Positions 10,974 through 21,085 of a DNA stretch of 64,000 nt are shown here, piece by piece (within the stretch, counting starts at the first letter, position 1; every line of letters starts with the position of its first letter). The translations under genes and the position numbers were made by a program. This DNA comes from Colocasia esculenta (lineage: Eukaryota > Streptophyta > Magnoliopsida > Alismatales > Araceae). The stretch covers positions 7,130,001 to 7,194,000 of the forward strand of contig CM024753.1 of the NCBI GenBank assembly GCA_014218235.1, written 5' to 3'. A model generated the notes under the pieces. The model was not told where the DNA came from, made no database searches, and worked only from the letters and a program-made list of their open reading frames with translations.

Positions 10974-12566
10974 TTACATACACTGTAATATTGGAATATA
11001 AGGACGACGTTCTGTTGTAACTAATATACAACATTTAAAATCCGTCAGGATTGTGGGGGGGTTGCTACAAGTTCTTCGGTTGTGACCTGTTTGTTTGCAC
11101 CGTGAACAAATATATGCATGATCTACTTCTCCTCTTGAATGTATTCTCCTCTTTCTCGGTCTTCCTGGCAACCTTTTTGTTGTCGGTGGCTTGATTAGAA
11201 CTTCTGATGGTTGAGGCGGATCCGGCATGTCAAATGTTGGGATAGGTTGAATGTTTCTTTCATATGCAGCCCTATACACTTCTGTGCTGTAAAATGCCGA
11301 AACATATTGAGTAACGGCCTCCTTGTTACTGCCAATTGCTGCGCATGCATGCTTGCAAGGAATCTTGACAAGTTGCCAGTGTCCACAGGAACATGTTTGT
11401 AGATGGAGGTCTACGGCGTACGTCTTCATACTTTCAACAACCTCAAATTTGATTCCATCTGAATGACGGATTGCTAAGCTTCTCCTTTCTTGAAGGTTTT
11501 TTTCGATGATTTTTTGTACTTTAGGACAGTATGGTGTATCCCACAATGCAGCATCAATTTTCCTCTTGCAGCCATTTCCATCATTTGCACTCTAATTTTG
11601 TCAACCATCTGTAGTATTGGTAGACTTCGCGCGTCATGTATCCAATTGTTGAATGACTCTGCCAAATTAGAGTATAATTCACCAAACCTGTATGGCCATG
11701 TGAAGGAAATTAGGATAACATCAAATATCTGTAACAAGTGTCCACTATACTGTAACCTTATTTAACACGTTCTGTAATAGATTATCCCTACAACTGTAAG
11801 CACATAAATGGCAGAATGTAATAGAACATATCGCTTATGTATTTAAAGAGCCGAACCTTTGTCCCTGGAAAAGAGCATGGGACCAGTGTTCGACATCATT
11901 TCGGAGCACCCATTCTTTGGCCTCAGTAGAATTAAGCTCCATTGCAGTCATTGCGTCTTGGTACTCTTGTTCAGTAACAGCATAGGCAATGCGCTGGAGA
12001 ATTTTTCTAAGTAATTTTTTGAAAGGGGCGGCATACTTCCCCGCACATTGGTCGTTGAAGTTCTGCATGATGTGCTGGAAACAGTAGCCGTGATGATCAT
12101 TCGGAAATACGTCAGGGATCGCTTCCTTCAGACCTCTCCCTCTGTCTGATAGGAACGCGATCCTTCTATCTGATAGCAATGCCTTTTTCAAATTTTGTAG
12201 AAACCAGACCCAGTTGTCATATGTTTCCGAATCTGCGATGGAGTAGGCTACACTGAATAGCTCATTGTTACCGTTTAAGGCACTTGCAGCAAGTATAACC
12301 CCTTGCACTCTATGCTGTTTGATATGAGTTCCGTCCAAAAAGAGCATAGGTCGACAACCAACTTCGAACCCATATGCAGACGCCGCGAAGCATATGAAAA
12401 ACCGTTTGAAACGTTGAGTCTCCGGCATGGTTTTTGATGCACCAATACAAATGGAAACCAGATCATCCGGAAAGGAATCCCCCTTTTTCCGTTGGGATTG
12501 CCGGAATAAGGGACCGGAGTTATCCGCCCTACTACGGGGGTTGCGACGATCTGATGTAAGTGTCAC
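10974..12566 (-). pseudogene. MULE (MuDR-type) transposase, apparently frameshifted
   Basis: Catalyses cut-and-paste transposition in the nucleus. Exon 1 (12566-11857) carries the DDE core: FLDGTHIK with the first Asp, FLSDRGRGLKEA with the second Asp and the C-x-x-H signature YCFQHIMQNF. An intron at 11856-11688 (GT...CATACAG) joins GQR to FGELYSNLAESFN in frame. The rest includes a SWIM zinc finger (CSCGHWQLVKIPCKHACAAI) and a C-terminal CCHC knuckle (CSRCKQTGHNRRTC). The frame must change near 11565-11580, between MEMAA and KIDAALWDTPYCPKV, so a one-base indel or sequencing error breaks the ORF. The N-terminal part usual in this family is not seen upstream of 12566, where the divergent gene begins. 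It may be missing or in an exon I cannot place. Confidence 0.82.
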
Positions 12567-12632
12567 TTACCCCTGGAACTGTGTTATCTTGGTATATGAC
12601 TTATACCTGTACCTGTACCTGTGTTAATTCAG
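12567..12632. promoter_or_regulatory. Divergent intergenic segment between transposase and protease genes
   Basis: The two MULE genes run apart from here with very little space. It holds a short (ACCTGT)n run. A strong GTAAGT donor at 12556 and an acceptor TTCAG ending at 12632 could make this an intron of the plus-strand gene, with an earlier exon overlapping the transposase antisense. No clear TATA box. Confidence 0.35.
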
Positions 12633-15278
12633 GTGTATTTGAGTATAATGAAAATGAGGAGCCACCTAGAGCTTCGCGACGATTGACGGCATCCACGTCA
12701 ACCACTTCCCGAACCCCTCCATCAGATAACTCTCTGCATGGCATTCTTAGCCAGTTACAGCGGCAGAATGACCAGTTACTTCGGCAGAATGACCAGTTAA
12801 AGCGGCAGAATGACCAATTACACCGGCAGAACAATATCCTCCAGTCAATGGATGGAAGGCTACATAGACTGGAGGAACAATTTCAGCGGCAGCCTCGGTG
12901 GCAACATCCCCCCCCAGAGACAGAATGTGCAATTTTAGCCCTACCGCCATTGGAGCTCCCAACAGCTTCAGTACGATCACATGCCGTGGCAAAGAAGAGT
13001 TACCACGTCCAGGTAAACGTTTTGTGTCCTTACATTGTTTCATTTGCTTAGTTACAGAAGATGCTTTCCTCATTTACAGTTAGAGTCCTACTCTCTTACA
13101 GTCATTCCAATACTTAGTAATACGATTGTACTCTACCTTTACAGTTTCATTCCTTGTCTGTTACAGTCTTTCATATACGAAGTTACAGAAGTGTCTCTAT
13201 GTTTACAGCTCTCTTTCATAGACATTAACAGACTTTCGTGTTCTCAGTTACAGGAAGGAGATCCGTGCAAACAAGGTCGCGGCGGTCATTTAAGGAGTTG
13301 CACATTCCCGAGTTGAAGGAGGGGAAAAAGAGGGGGCGAAAGGAGGAGGAGGAGGACCAGAGGAAGAGGAAGAAGGAGGAGAAGGCGGAGGCGGAGGAGG
13401 AGGAGGCGGAGAGGAAGAGGGAGGAGGAGGAGCAGAGGAAGAAGGAGGCGGACAGGAAGAAGGAGAGAGGAGGAGGAGGCGGAGAGGAGGCGGGAGGAGG
13501 AGGAGGAGGCGGAGAGGAGGCGGGAGGAGGAGGAGGCGGAGAGGAGGCGGGAGGAGGAGGAGCAGAGGAAGAAGGAGGCGGAGAGGAGGCGGGAGGAGGA
13601 GGAGCAGAGGAAGAAGGAGGCGGAGAGGAAGAGGCAGGAGGAGGAGCAGAGGAAGAAGGAGCGGAGAGGAAGCAGAAGGAGGAGGAGCAGAGGAAGAAGG
13701 AGGCGGAGAGGAGGCGGGAGGAGGAGGAGCAGAGGAAGAAGGAGGCGGAGAGGAGGCGGGAGGAGGAGGAGCAGAGGAAGAAGGAGGCGGAGAGGAAGAG
13801 GGAGGAGGAGGAGCAGACGAAGAAGGAGGCGGACAGGAAGCAGAAGGAGGGGGAAGAAGAAGGAAATAAAAGGAAGCGGCGTCAGATATCCCCATCATCA
13901 TTGTCCCGACGTGTTACAGCTGGGACGAGGATAAGACGACAACCAGATATCTTTACGGTATGGTTTCCCCTTACAGAATTTACATAAGCTGAGCATTCGT
14001 TACAGAACCCTTCATGAGACATAACAGTTTGTTCCGAGTCCGTTACAATTACATTATAATATTTTTACAGAACATTCCTTTTTTACTTACTCTATCGCAG
14101 CCAGACGATTTTCGGCACCACAAAGCCACGAAAGTGAATGTGTCCACTTGCGAACCGATCCTTGTTGAGTCTCAAGAGAGTGCAGACACACTTCCAACGG
14201 GCAAGAAAGAGGAGAGACGTGATTACGTCGCCCGGGACGCATTAGGAGTGGCCGAAAAGTCATTGATTGAACGATTTTTCAATGAGTGCTTCATTAATGA
14301 GTACGTGTTACATTATATGTCTACCATGTTTACAGTTTCGACCAAAGATGTTTACATTATATATCTACCATGTTTACAGTATATGTCTACCATGTTTACA
14401 ATATATGTCTACCATGTTTACACTATATGTCCACCATGTTTACAGTTTCGCCAATTACTGATGACAGTCTTAATTCTTACCTGTAGAAATTTCATGTTCA
14501 ACGGCCCTGTGGAGGGATACGACAATTTCCTCTCGTTTCATGACATCCGGGAGCTATTGTTCGCGAGGGAGAGCGAATCGGTCGTAATTGACTGCTACGT
14601 CAACGCTTACTTGTTTCGCCCCCGTGAAGAGAACCCGGACATTTTTTGGAATTTTGGATATCTGCATGCCGCTTTAAAGGGTTATGTCCAATCTTGCAGA
14701 GACGATAAGAGCAAGGAAGAACATTTCGAAAACGCTTTCAAGAGATTGGACCGCGCCCCAAATGAATTCGACGTCATCTTCTCCCCCATGCACGTTGGAA
14801 CGAACCATTGGGCTCTTCTGGTCATCCGCATGAAGGAAAAAGAGTTCCACGTGTACGACTCATTACGAAACAAACATCGTGCTGACATTCCACAATATGT
14901 AAGTGACCAGTGTTCCATACGATGCTTACATTCATTACAGAGCGCGAGCACTTGTGTTACAGACGTAACAGTAACATGAAATCTACGTTAAGTTGCTCGA
15001 ACTCTTTTGTTCATTCTCTTATGCAGGTGGAGGAACTGATAAGATACCTGAAGGGCAAGCAGATAGATGCAGCTACATGGCCGCTACGCTACCCCGACCC
15101 ATGCCCACAACAAGGATCGGGAGACGACTGCGGAATTTTTACTTGCAAATACATGGAATGTCTAGCACGTACGGACATTCAAGATTTGCCCTTCAGTCAG
15201 AATGACATGCCTATTGTGCGAGCAAAAATCGCCCTCCACTTCATCAAAGCGTACTTCAATGGAGAAGGGCGTTCATAG
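12633..15278 (+). CDS. MULE-encoded C48 (Ulp1/SENP-type) cysteine protease with coiled-coil N-terminus
   Basis: Ulp1-family proteases cleave SUMO-like modifiers; here the role in transposition is unknown. Proposed exons: 12633-13012, 13232-13957, 14101-14304, 14446-14898, 15027-15278, all joining in phase. Exon 1 encodes heptad-like RQNDQLxRQNDQL repeats (coiled coil). Exon 2 is a very charged Glu/Lys/Arg/Gly-rich low-complexity stretch from a purine-only tract. Exons 4-5 carry the protease: catalytic His in TNHWALL, Asp in VYDSL, Gln in CPQQGSG, and Cys in DDCGIFTCKYME, so the triad and oxyanion Gln are all present. Ends KAYFNGEGRS. The start is uncertain: no in-frame ATG is seen before about 12847, so an upstream exon may exist. 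The 21-bp repeats in intron 3 and the TTACAG acceptor of exon 4 are unusual. Confidence 0.8.
13040..13253. repeat. TTACAG-rich intron of the MULE protease gene
   Basis: TTACAG recurs about every 15-30 bp, now in plus orientation (the reverse of the left arm). Several copies look like 3' splice acceptors. Confidence 0.75.
13316..13866 (+). repeat. Purine-only minisatellite (GGAGGAGG/AGAGGAAGAAGG units)
   Basis: About 550 bp with very few pyrimidines, built from units such as GGAGGCGGAGAGGAGGCGGG and GAGGAGCAGAGGAAGAAGG. It lies in exon 2 of the protease gene, where it codes REEEEQRKKEAER-type or GGGEEAGGGG-type peptide depending on frame. The complementary strand gives a long Pro/Ser-rich shadow ORF. 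Confidence 0.93.
14308..14445 (+). repeat. ~21-bp tandem repeat in an intron of the MULE protease gene
   Basis: Five to six units like ATATGTCTACCATGTTTACA, between a GTGTTA donor at 14305 and the acceptor TTTACAG that opens exon 4 at 14446. Confidence 0.85.
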
Positions 15279-15344
15279 CGTCTACAACTGAAGGAGAACT
15301 GCCGCACGTACTAACTCCTAACCATTGTAATGATACTTGTTGTA

Positions 15345-17045
15345 TGGTCTTTACCTATTCTTGTTACAGTATAAATCATACTACGTTACAGTTGAAGAAG
15401 TACTGTCTTACAGCTTGAGCGCCCAGCTACGCCTACCTCATTACAGTGTGTGTAGAATCCTGTTACAGTCTTTACCTATTCCTGTTACAGTATAAATGAT
15501 ACTACGTTACAGTTGAAGAAGTACTGTCTTACAGCTTGAGCGCCCAGCTACGCCTACCTCATTACAGTGTGTGTAGAATCCTGTTACAGTCTTTACCTAT
15601 TCCTGTTACAGTATAAATGATACTACGTTACAGTTGAAGAAGTACTGTCTTACAGCTTGAGCGCCCAGCTACGCCTACCTCATTACAGTGTGTGTAGAAT
15701 CCTGTTACAGTCTTTACCTATTCTTGTTACAGTATAAATGATACTAGGTTACAGTTGAAGAAGTACTGTCTTACAGCTTGAGCGCCCAGCTACGCCTACC
15801 TCATTACAGTGTGTGTAGAATCCTGTTACAGTCTTTACCTATTCTTGTTACAGTATAAATGATACTAGGTTACAGTTGAAGAAGTACTGTCTTACAGCTT
15901 GAGCGCCCAGCTACGCCTACCTCATTACAGTGTGTGTAGAATCCTGTTACAGTCTTTACCTATTCCTGTTACAGTATAAATGATACTACGTTACAGTTGA
16001 AGAAGTACTGTCTTACAGCTTGAGCGCCCAGCTACGCCTACCTCATTACAGTGTGTGTAGAATCCTGTTACAGTCTTTACCTATTCCTGTTACAGTATAA
16101 ATGATTCTACGTTACAGTTGAAGAAGTACTACTCTTACAGCTTGAGCGCCCAGCTACGCCTACCTCATTACAGTGTGTGTAGAATCCTCTTACAGTCTTT
16201 ACCTATTCCTGTTACAGTATAAATGATTCTACGTTACAGTTGAAGAAGTACTGTCTTACAGCTTGAGCGCCCAGCTACGCCTACCTCATTACAGTGTGTG
16301 TAGAATCCTCTTACAGTCTTTACCTATTCCTGTTACAGTATAAATGATCTACGTTACAGTTGAAGAAGTACTGTCTTACAGCTTGAGCGCCCAGCTACGC
16401 CTACCTCATTACAGTGTGTGTAGAATCCTCTACAGTCTTTACCTATTCCTGTTACAGTATAAATGATACTACGTTACAGTTGAAGAAGTACTGTCTTACA
16501 GCTTGAGCGCCCAGCTACGCCTACCTCATTACAGTGTGTGTAGAATCCTCTTACAGTCTTTACCTATTCCTGTTACAGTATAAATGATACTACGTTACAG
16601 TTGAAGAAGTACTGTCTTACAGCTTGAGCGCCCAGCTACGCCTACCTCATTACAGTGTGTGTAGAATCCTCTTACAGTCTTTACCTATTCCTGTTACAGT
16701 ATAAATGATCTACGTTACAGTTGAAGAAGTACTGTCTTACAGCTTGAGCGCCCAGCTACGCCTACCTCATTACAGTGTGTGTAGAATCCTGTTACAGTCT
16801 TTACCTATTCTTGTTACAGTATAAATGATACTACGTTAGTTGAAGAAGTACTGTCTTACAGCTTGAGCGCCCAGCTACGCCTACCTCATTACAGTGTGTG
16901 TAGAATCCTCTTACAGTCTTTACCTATTCCTGTTACAGTATAAATGATACTACGTTACAGTTGAAGAAGTACTGTCTTACAGCTTGAGCGCCAGCTACGC
17001 CTATTTCATTACAGTGTGTGTAGAATCCTCTTACAGTCTTTACCT
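15345..17045 (+). repeat. 14-copy 121-bp tandem array in the MULE right arm
   Basis: The marker GCCCAGCTACGCC recurs at 15421, 15542, 15663, 15784, 15905, 16026, 16148, 16269, 16389, 16509, 16630, 16750 and 16869, and as GCCAGCTACGCC at 16990, so the period is 119-122 bp. Units differ by only a few bases, which points to recent amplification. Each unit holds about five TTACAG sites, all on the plus strand. It lies between the protease stop codon and the right terminal repeat. Confidence 0.97.
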
Positions 17046-17385
17046 ATTCTTTTATAGTATACATAATAGGAGGTTACATTTCCAGAACACATTATTACAG
17101 TATCAGTTGAAATCTTTTACAGTACTTAGCTATTGTCATTATAGTATGCATGCTATGAGGTTACAGTTGGAATGCTGTTACAGTCGTAACCTTTATGTTT
17201 TATAGTTTGCATGATAGGAGGTTACAGTTCGAGAACTAAAGCTACAACTATTTATTACATTACCTGTTTCCCGTGTTACAGTATGTGCCCTTTTTCATTA
17301 CAGTGTCCATGCTATGGGGTTACAGTTCCAGCAGTACAGCTTGACCGCTTCGGAGGAACCTGTTAGTATTACAGTACACGCATCA
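17046..17385 (+). repeat. Diverged TTACAGT-rich segment of the MULE right arm
   Basis: Irregular copies of GTTACAGT- and ATTACAGT-like motifs after the regular array ends, in the same plus orientation, up to the right terminal repeat. No ORF of note. Confidence 0.75.
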
Positions 17386-18435
17386 TAGATAGCACATACA
17401 AGCCCACAGAAGACTGCATATAAGGAAAATATTTATATTCCATAAACAAGCACTGTTACAATCTTAACTCCGTAACCCAATAGCATGGACACTGGAATGA
17501 AACGGAGGGGAGGGGACAAATAAGGACAGCAGAGACAAGAGGGGAGGGGAGGAATAAGAAGGATTGCAGAGAAGGGAGGGAGGGAGGGGAGGTGAGGTGT
17601 AGGAAGGGATGGGAGGGGAGGGGAGGAACTGGTCGGGGAGGGAGACATTCTAAACACCCTAACCCGATTACTCGGTGGACGAGGGAGGGGAGGAATAGGA
17701 GCGGGCCGGGGAGGGACGAGGGGAAGGTGAGGAAGATATGTGTTCTGCCCTAGGGCCAATGTCAGGGAGGATGTTGGTGAGGCCCTTGTGGTGGTACAGC
17801 CGAGAGGCTTTCTGTAAAGCCATCGTCCACCCAACGTAAAATCCGTTCCAGTAGTCGGGGCTGTACGTCTCCGGGAAAGGTAGAGCCGGGGGAGCCGGGG
17901 CGACGGTGGCACCGGTGAGGCAGGTGCCTTGCCATCCCTCCGGGGAGCACGGTTAGATGAAGACATCTGCAAATAAAGATGAAGAAGACGAGCAAGAAAG
18001 ATAGGAAGAAGAAGAGCGATGGAAGCTTGTGATGAAGGATAGGAATGACCCAGGGTTCCTTTTATAGTGTGAAGAACGGTTCACGGGCCTTCGAAAGGCG
18101 GTTTGTAAGTGCTGTCAATGGTTGCTGTATCAGTTCTTGGCAGGGTATGTAAGAGTAACTTCGCATGGGTCAGAGTTCACGGGCCACCGAAGCGTCAGCG
18201 TCGTTTGGGGAACAGGCGATGGAAAAAGGAGGGAAGGGTAAGACGGGAATGGGAAAAAGAGACGGAGGCCAAGGAGACGGAAATCGTGTGTGGAGGGCCG
18301 TAAATGGTGACATCTGAAAAGCAGGGACTGGAAATTAAACCTGGAGAAAAGCAGGGACTTTACATCAACCGGTATTCTGACAGGGATGAGGAAATAAGTA
18401 CCAGGCTCTGACAAGGACCCCCAATTAATTTTCCC
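17385..18435 (-). repeat. MULE right terminal inverted repeat
   Basis: Inverse complement of 9406-10360, ending TTAATTTTCCC just before the duplicated TACTAAAAG at 18436-18444. It carries the same inward TATA box (18060-18066) and a frameshifted copy of the small ORF. Confidence 0.88.
17700..17966 (-). pseudogene. Frameshifted copy of the terminal-repeat small ORF
   Basis: It starts at ATG 17966 with MSSSNRAPRRDGKAPASPVPP as in the left copy. A one-base deletion near 17885 moves the aromatic core (DYWNGFYVGWTMALQKAS, then TNILPDIGPR) into another frame. The start frame runs on as a Pro/Ser-rich reading to 17433. One functional copy (the left one) would therefore remain. Confidence 0.6.
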
Positions 18436-18444
18436 TACTAAAAG
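18436..18444. repeat. 9-bp MULE target-site duplication, right
   Basis: TACTAAAAG, identical to 9397-9405. Confidence 0.95.
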
Positions 18445-20792
18445 AATAGGCCGACATCTGATGACGTGGGTCCAATTTCTTTGCGTCACGCCATAGTTTT
18501 TGTTTGCTGGTGGAGACTCGGAAGCCGCCAGCGCCGGCCTGTCCCAGATCCGGAGAAAATGCATATTTTTTTAATAACCAAGAGCCAGTGGAGTGGGGCG
18601 GTGCTCAGATTTATAAGTTTTTTATTCAAATCAAGTAGCCATTTAATTGTTCATATTTTTTGAAAGCTAAGAAATTTCAAGTCCATATCTTGAGTCATGT
18701 AATCTCTCCTCAATAAAGTTGGATGTCCTGGGAGACTCAACCACTTCGGACTCTTATTGATACGTGTTAGATGGAAATGTACTATATTGAAATATTTCGA
18801 TCTAAAAGATATAATTAAAAATTATATATATAATAATAATAATAAAAGATTGAATATGGTACACTAATTAAAAGTATAAGAAAATTTAAGATTACCTCCC
18901 AAACGTGGAACCTCGTCATATTTCTAGAAGTTTCGGAGAATAAATTCGTGATTTCAATGTGACACGAATGTAACTATAAAAAAATTCAAAAAGAAAATAT
19001 AAAACTAAGGCCACTCCACTAAGGGGTCGAAAAACTCCAAGGATGGAGTTTAAACCCGGGTGGCCATTGCCATTGCTTACACGTATTCATCAAAAAGGCT
19101 ACATATGATCATCTTATGTACAATTGTGTATAATTTTCTATGTTTTGTCATCATACTTTTATAAGAAAAGTACTAAATTTTCTTAAAAGAGATAGGATAT
19201 TGTAGATATATTTTGACAGACTTACGTTAATAATAAGTTTATACCTGAAAGTATAAAGACAAAATAAAAGTTAAAATTTTATGTGCAAACACCTAACAAA
19301 ATAACGTTCCGCACTGGAGTTTTTTCTTTTGGGAAATATAACCTATTAAATTTTCCTTGCGCACCATTCCTTTTAATTGCGGTTTGGACTTTGTATATAT
19401 CGTTTCCGCATCATCACAATGAGATTGCAGTGATGTAGTCGGAAATTCGATAAGATTGTAGGAATTGAAACGTCAAGAAGTGTCATATTGCTCTGGTAAT
19501 ATTTGCCACAAGATTGCGAAAAGTGTCGCATTAATTGCGAAGCAAACATTTTTCTTATTGATCTATACTTCTATGACACGATTTTTAAACAAACTATAAT
19601 ATGATACGCTAGAGGAAAATTAAAATGGCATAAAGATATGGACTGATAGAAAATTGTAGATGATGTGATGTGACCTTTGTTGCAATGCTTACGTCATGAC
19701 AAGTATCACTTTCTTTTCGATATTGTGATGTATATTCTACTAAGATGCTTGGCCTATGTCATGACAAGTACCACTTTCTTTTCATAGCGGGGCATATTCT
19801 ACTAAGATGCCTTTCTGAAACCCCTCTCCCCCCCCCCACCTCGGTTCAGTGGGTCATTTCCACAACCACTTATTTATTATCAAAATGGATTTAGANNNNN
19901 NNNNNNNNNNNNNNNNNNNNNNNNNNNNNNNNNNNNNNNNNNNNNNNNNNNNNNNNNNNNNNNNNNNNNNNNNNNNNNNNNNNNNNNNNNNNNNNCTGTG
20001 TCACTAAACTAACTAATAAAAAAAGACGATGGTGCCCGAGTTGGTACCCATCTAAATAAATACCATTTTTTCCTTCTCTCTCTCTCTCTTTTGTTTGGCA
20101 ACGAATCCCTTCTCTATTATTTAGTCCATTTTCCACCAATGTAATGTGATTTCCTTTTAACTTATGAGATGACAAGACTCCTCATACAAATCTACGTATT
20201 TTTAATAAGATTCTCTTATCTCTATATCCAATGAGGTCTCATAAAAAATATTTATATGAGAGTTAAGAAACTATGTAATTTTCACTCATAAAGTCCTACG
20301 GTTCTATTGTTTCGGGAGAAAAATTTATTGTACTTTCATATTACACTTAAGTGTAATATAATTACGCAACAATTCATGTGGCATTCAATAATTGAATTGT
20401 CACTTTTCACTCTTCATGTGAGGGGGTCACATGAGTTATTATCTAGTCATATTACACTTAAAATACAATATATAAGTACAATAAATATTTCTTTTCTTTC
20501 TGCGGGGTTCATGCTTTCGAAATTTGTCCCGGGACCGAAAGTGACATACAGACGTCTACTCGGGTTTTGGATCTACACGTCTCAGCATTCCTTCTTCCTG
20601 TGGCATTCACGCTTTCGTACCTGTGCGGTGCCGAAAGCAATGAGTCTGTATATCGGATCTAACGCATCCCTGTGCGGCTGTGCCCATGGAATTATCGTGT
20701 GGACAGATGAAGGGTCGAGTTTGGATCTCTTTAATTCGAAAGAATGAACAAAGAAATTGGTCGAATCTCGGAACCAGTATTCTTTGCCTCTA
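18445..20792. other. Intergenic DNA with assembly gap
   Basis: The first part, with GATGACGTGGGTCC at about 18459, is the former upstream flank of LSU copy 2 displaced by the MULE. The rest is AT-rich with no recognised gene. 19896-19995 is a run of exactly 100 N, a scaffold gap of unknown true size. A 146-codon ORF at 20307-20747 has no recognised domain. Confidence 0.5.
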
Positions 20793-20805
20793 AGCTCCTC
20801 ACAAA

Positions 20806-21072
20806 TTTTTTTTTTTTTTTTTTTTCTAACGAGGAAACCCCCCCCGTGTGGCTTTGTGGACTCAAGGATTGGTGTTCGTGAACTCCAAGGTCAGGACTTG
20901 GCAGCTCCTACTTTCTGTGTACCCGTATGTCCTTACCCCACTTGACCAGAAAACCCGGACCTACACACCTCGAGGATTACATGTAGATCAGGTAAGCCCC
21001 CCCCCCAGGAATCGAACTCGGGACCTCTGCTTTTAACAAGAGTTCTTACCGATCGACCCAGTTGGGGTCCTC
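20806..21072 (-). mobile_element. tRNA-derived SINE, copy B
   Basis: Same family and orientation as copy A: 5' GAGGACCCCAACTGGGTCGA, B-box region GAGTTCGATTCC, poly(A) tail as T-run at 20806-20825. Flanked by a perfect 13-bp duplication AGCTCCTCACAAA (20793-20805 and 21073-21085), so the insertion is fairly young. Confidence 0.93.
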
Positions 21073-21085
21073 AGCTCCTCACAAA

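Larger units (their letters stand above)
9406..18435. mobile_element. Mutator-like element (MULE) with transposase and C48 (Ulp1-like) protease
   Basis: A 9,030-bp element bounded by a perfect 9-bp duplication and starting GGGAAAATTAATTGGGGGTCC at both ends in inverse orientation. Inside are terminal inverted repeats of nearly 1 kb, a minus-strand MuDR-type transposase with SWIM and CCHC fingers, a divergent plus-strand gene ending in a Ulp1-type cysteine protease, a 14-copy 121-bp array, and pervasive TTACAG motifs. MULEs carrying Ulp1-like proteases are known in plants (Kaonashi-type), so the gene combination fits a known group. The terminal ORF and the motif organisation are not ones I recognise. 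The perfect target duplication and similar inverted repeats suggest a recent insertion. Confidence 0.95.

Noticed and set aside
12427..12627. Plus-strand ORF at the start of the transposase
   Set aside because: Antisense to the transposase exon; at most it could contribute a leader exon through the GTAAGT donor at 12556, which I cannot support.
13290..13901. 203-codon Pro/Ser/Leu-rich minus-strand ORF
   Set aside because: Complement of the purine-only minisatellite; low-complexity only.
15345..17045. CRISPR-like regular repeats
   Set aside because: Whole 121-bp units repeat without unique spacers, inside a plant MULE; it is an ordinary tandem array.
19896..19995. Possible low-complexity repeat
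   Set aside because: It is exactly 100 N, an assembly gap; the ORF running into it is meaningless.
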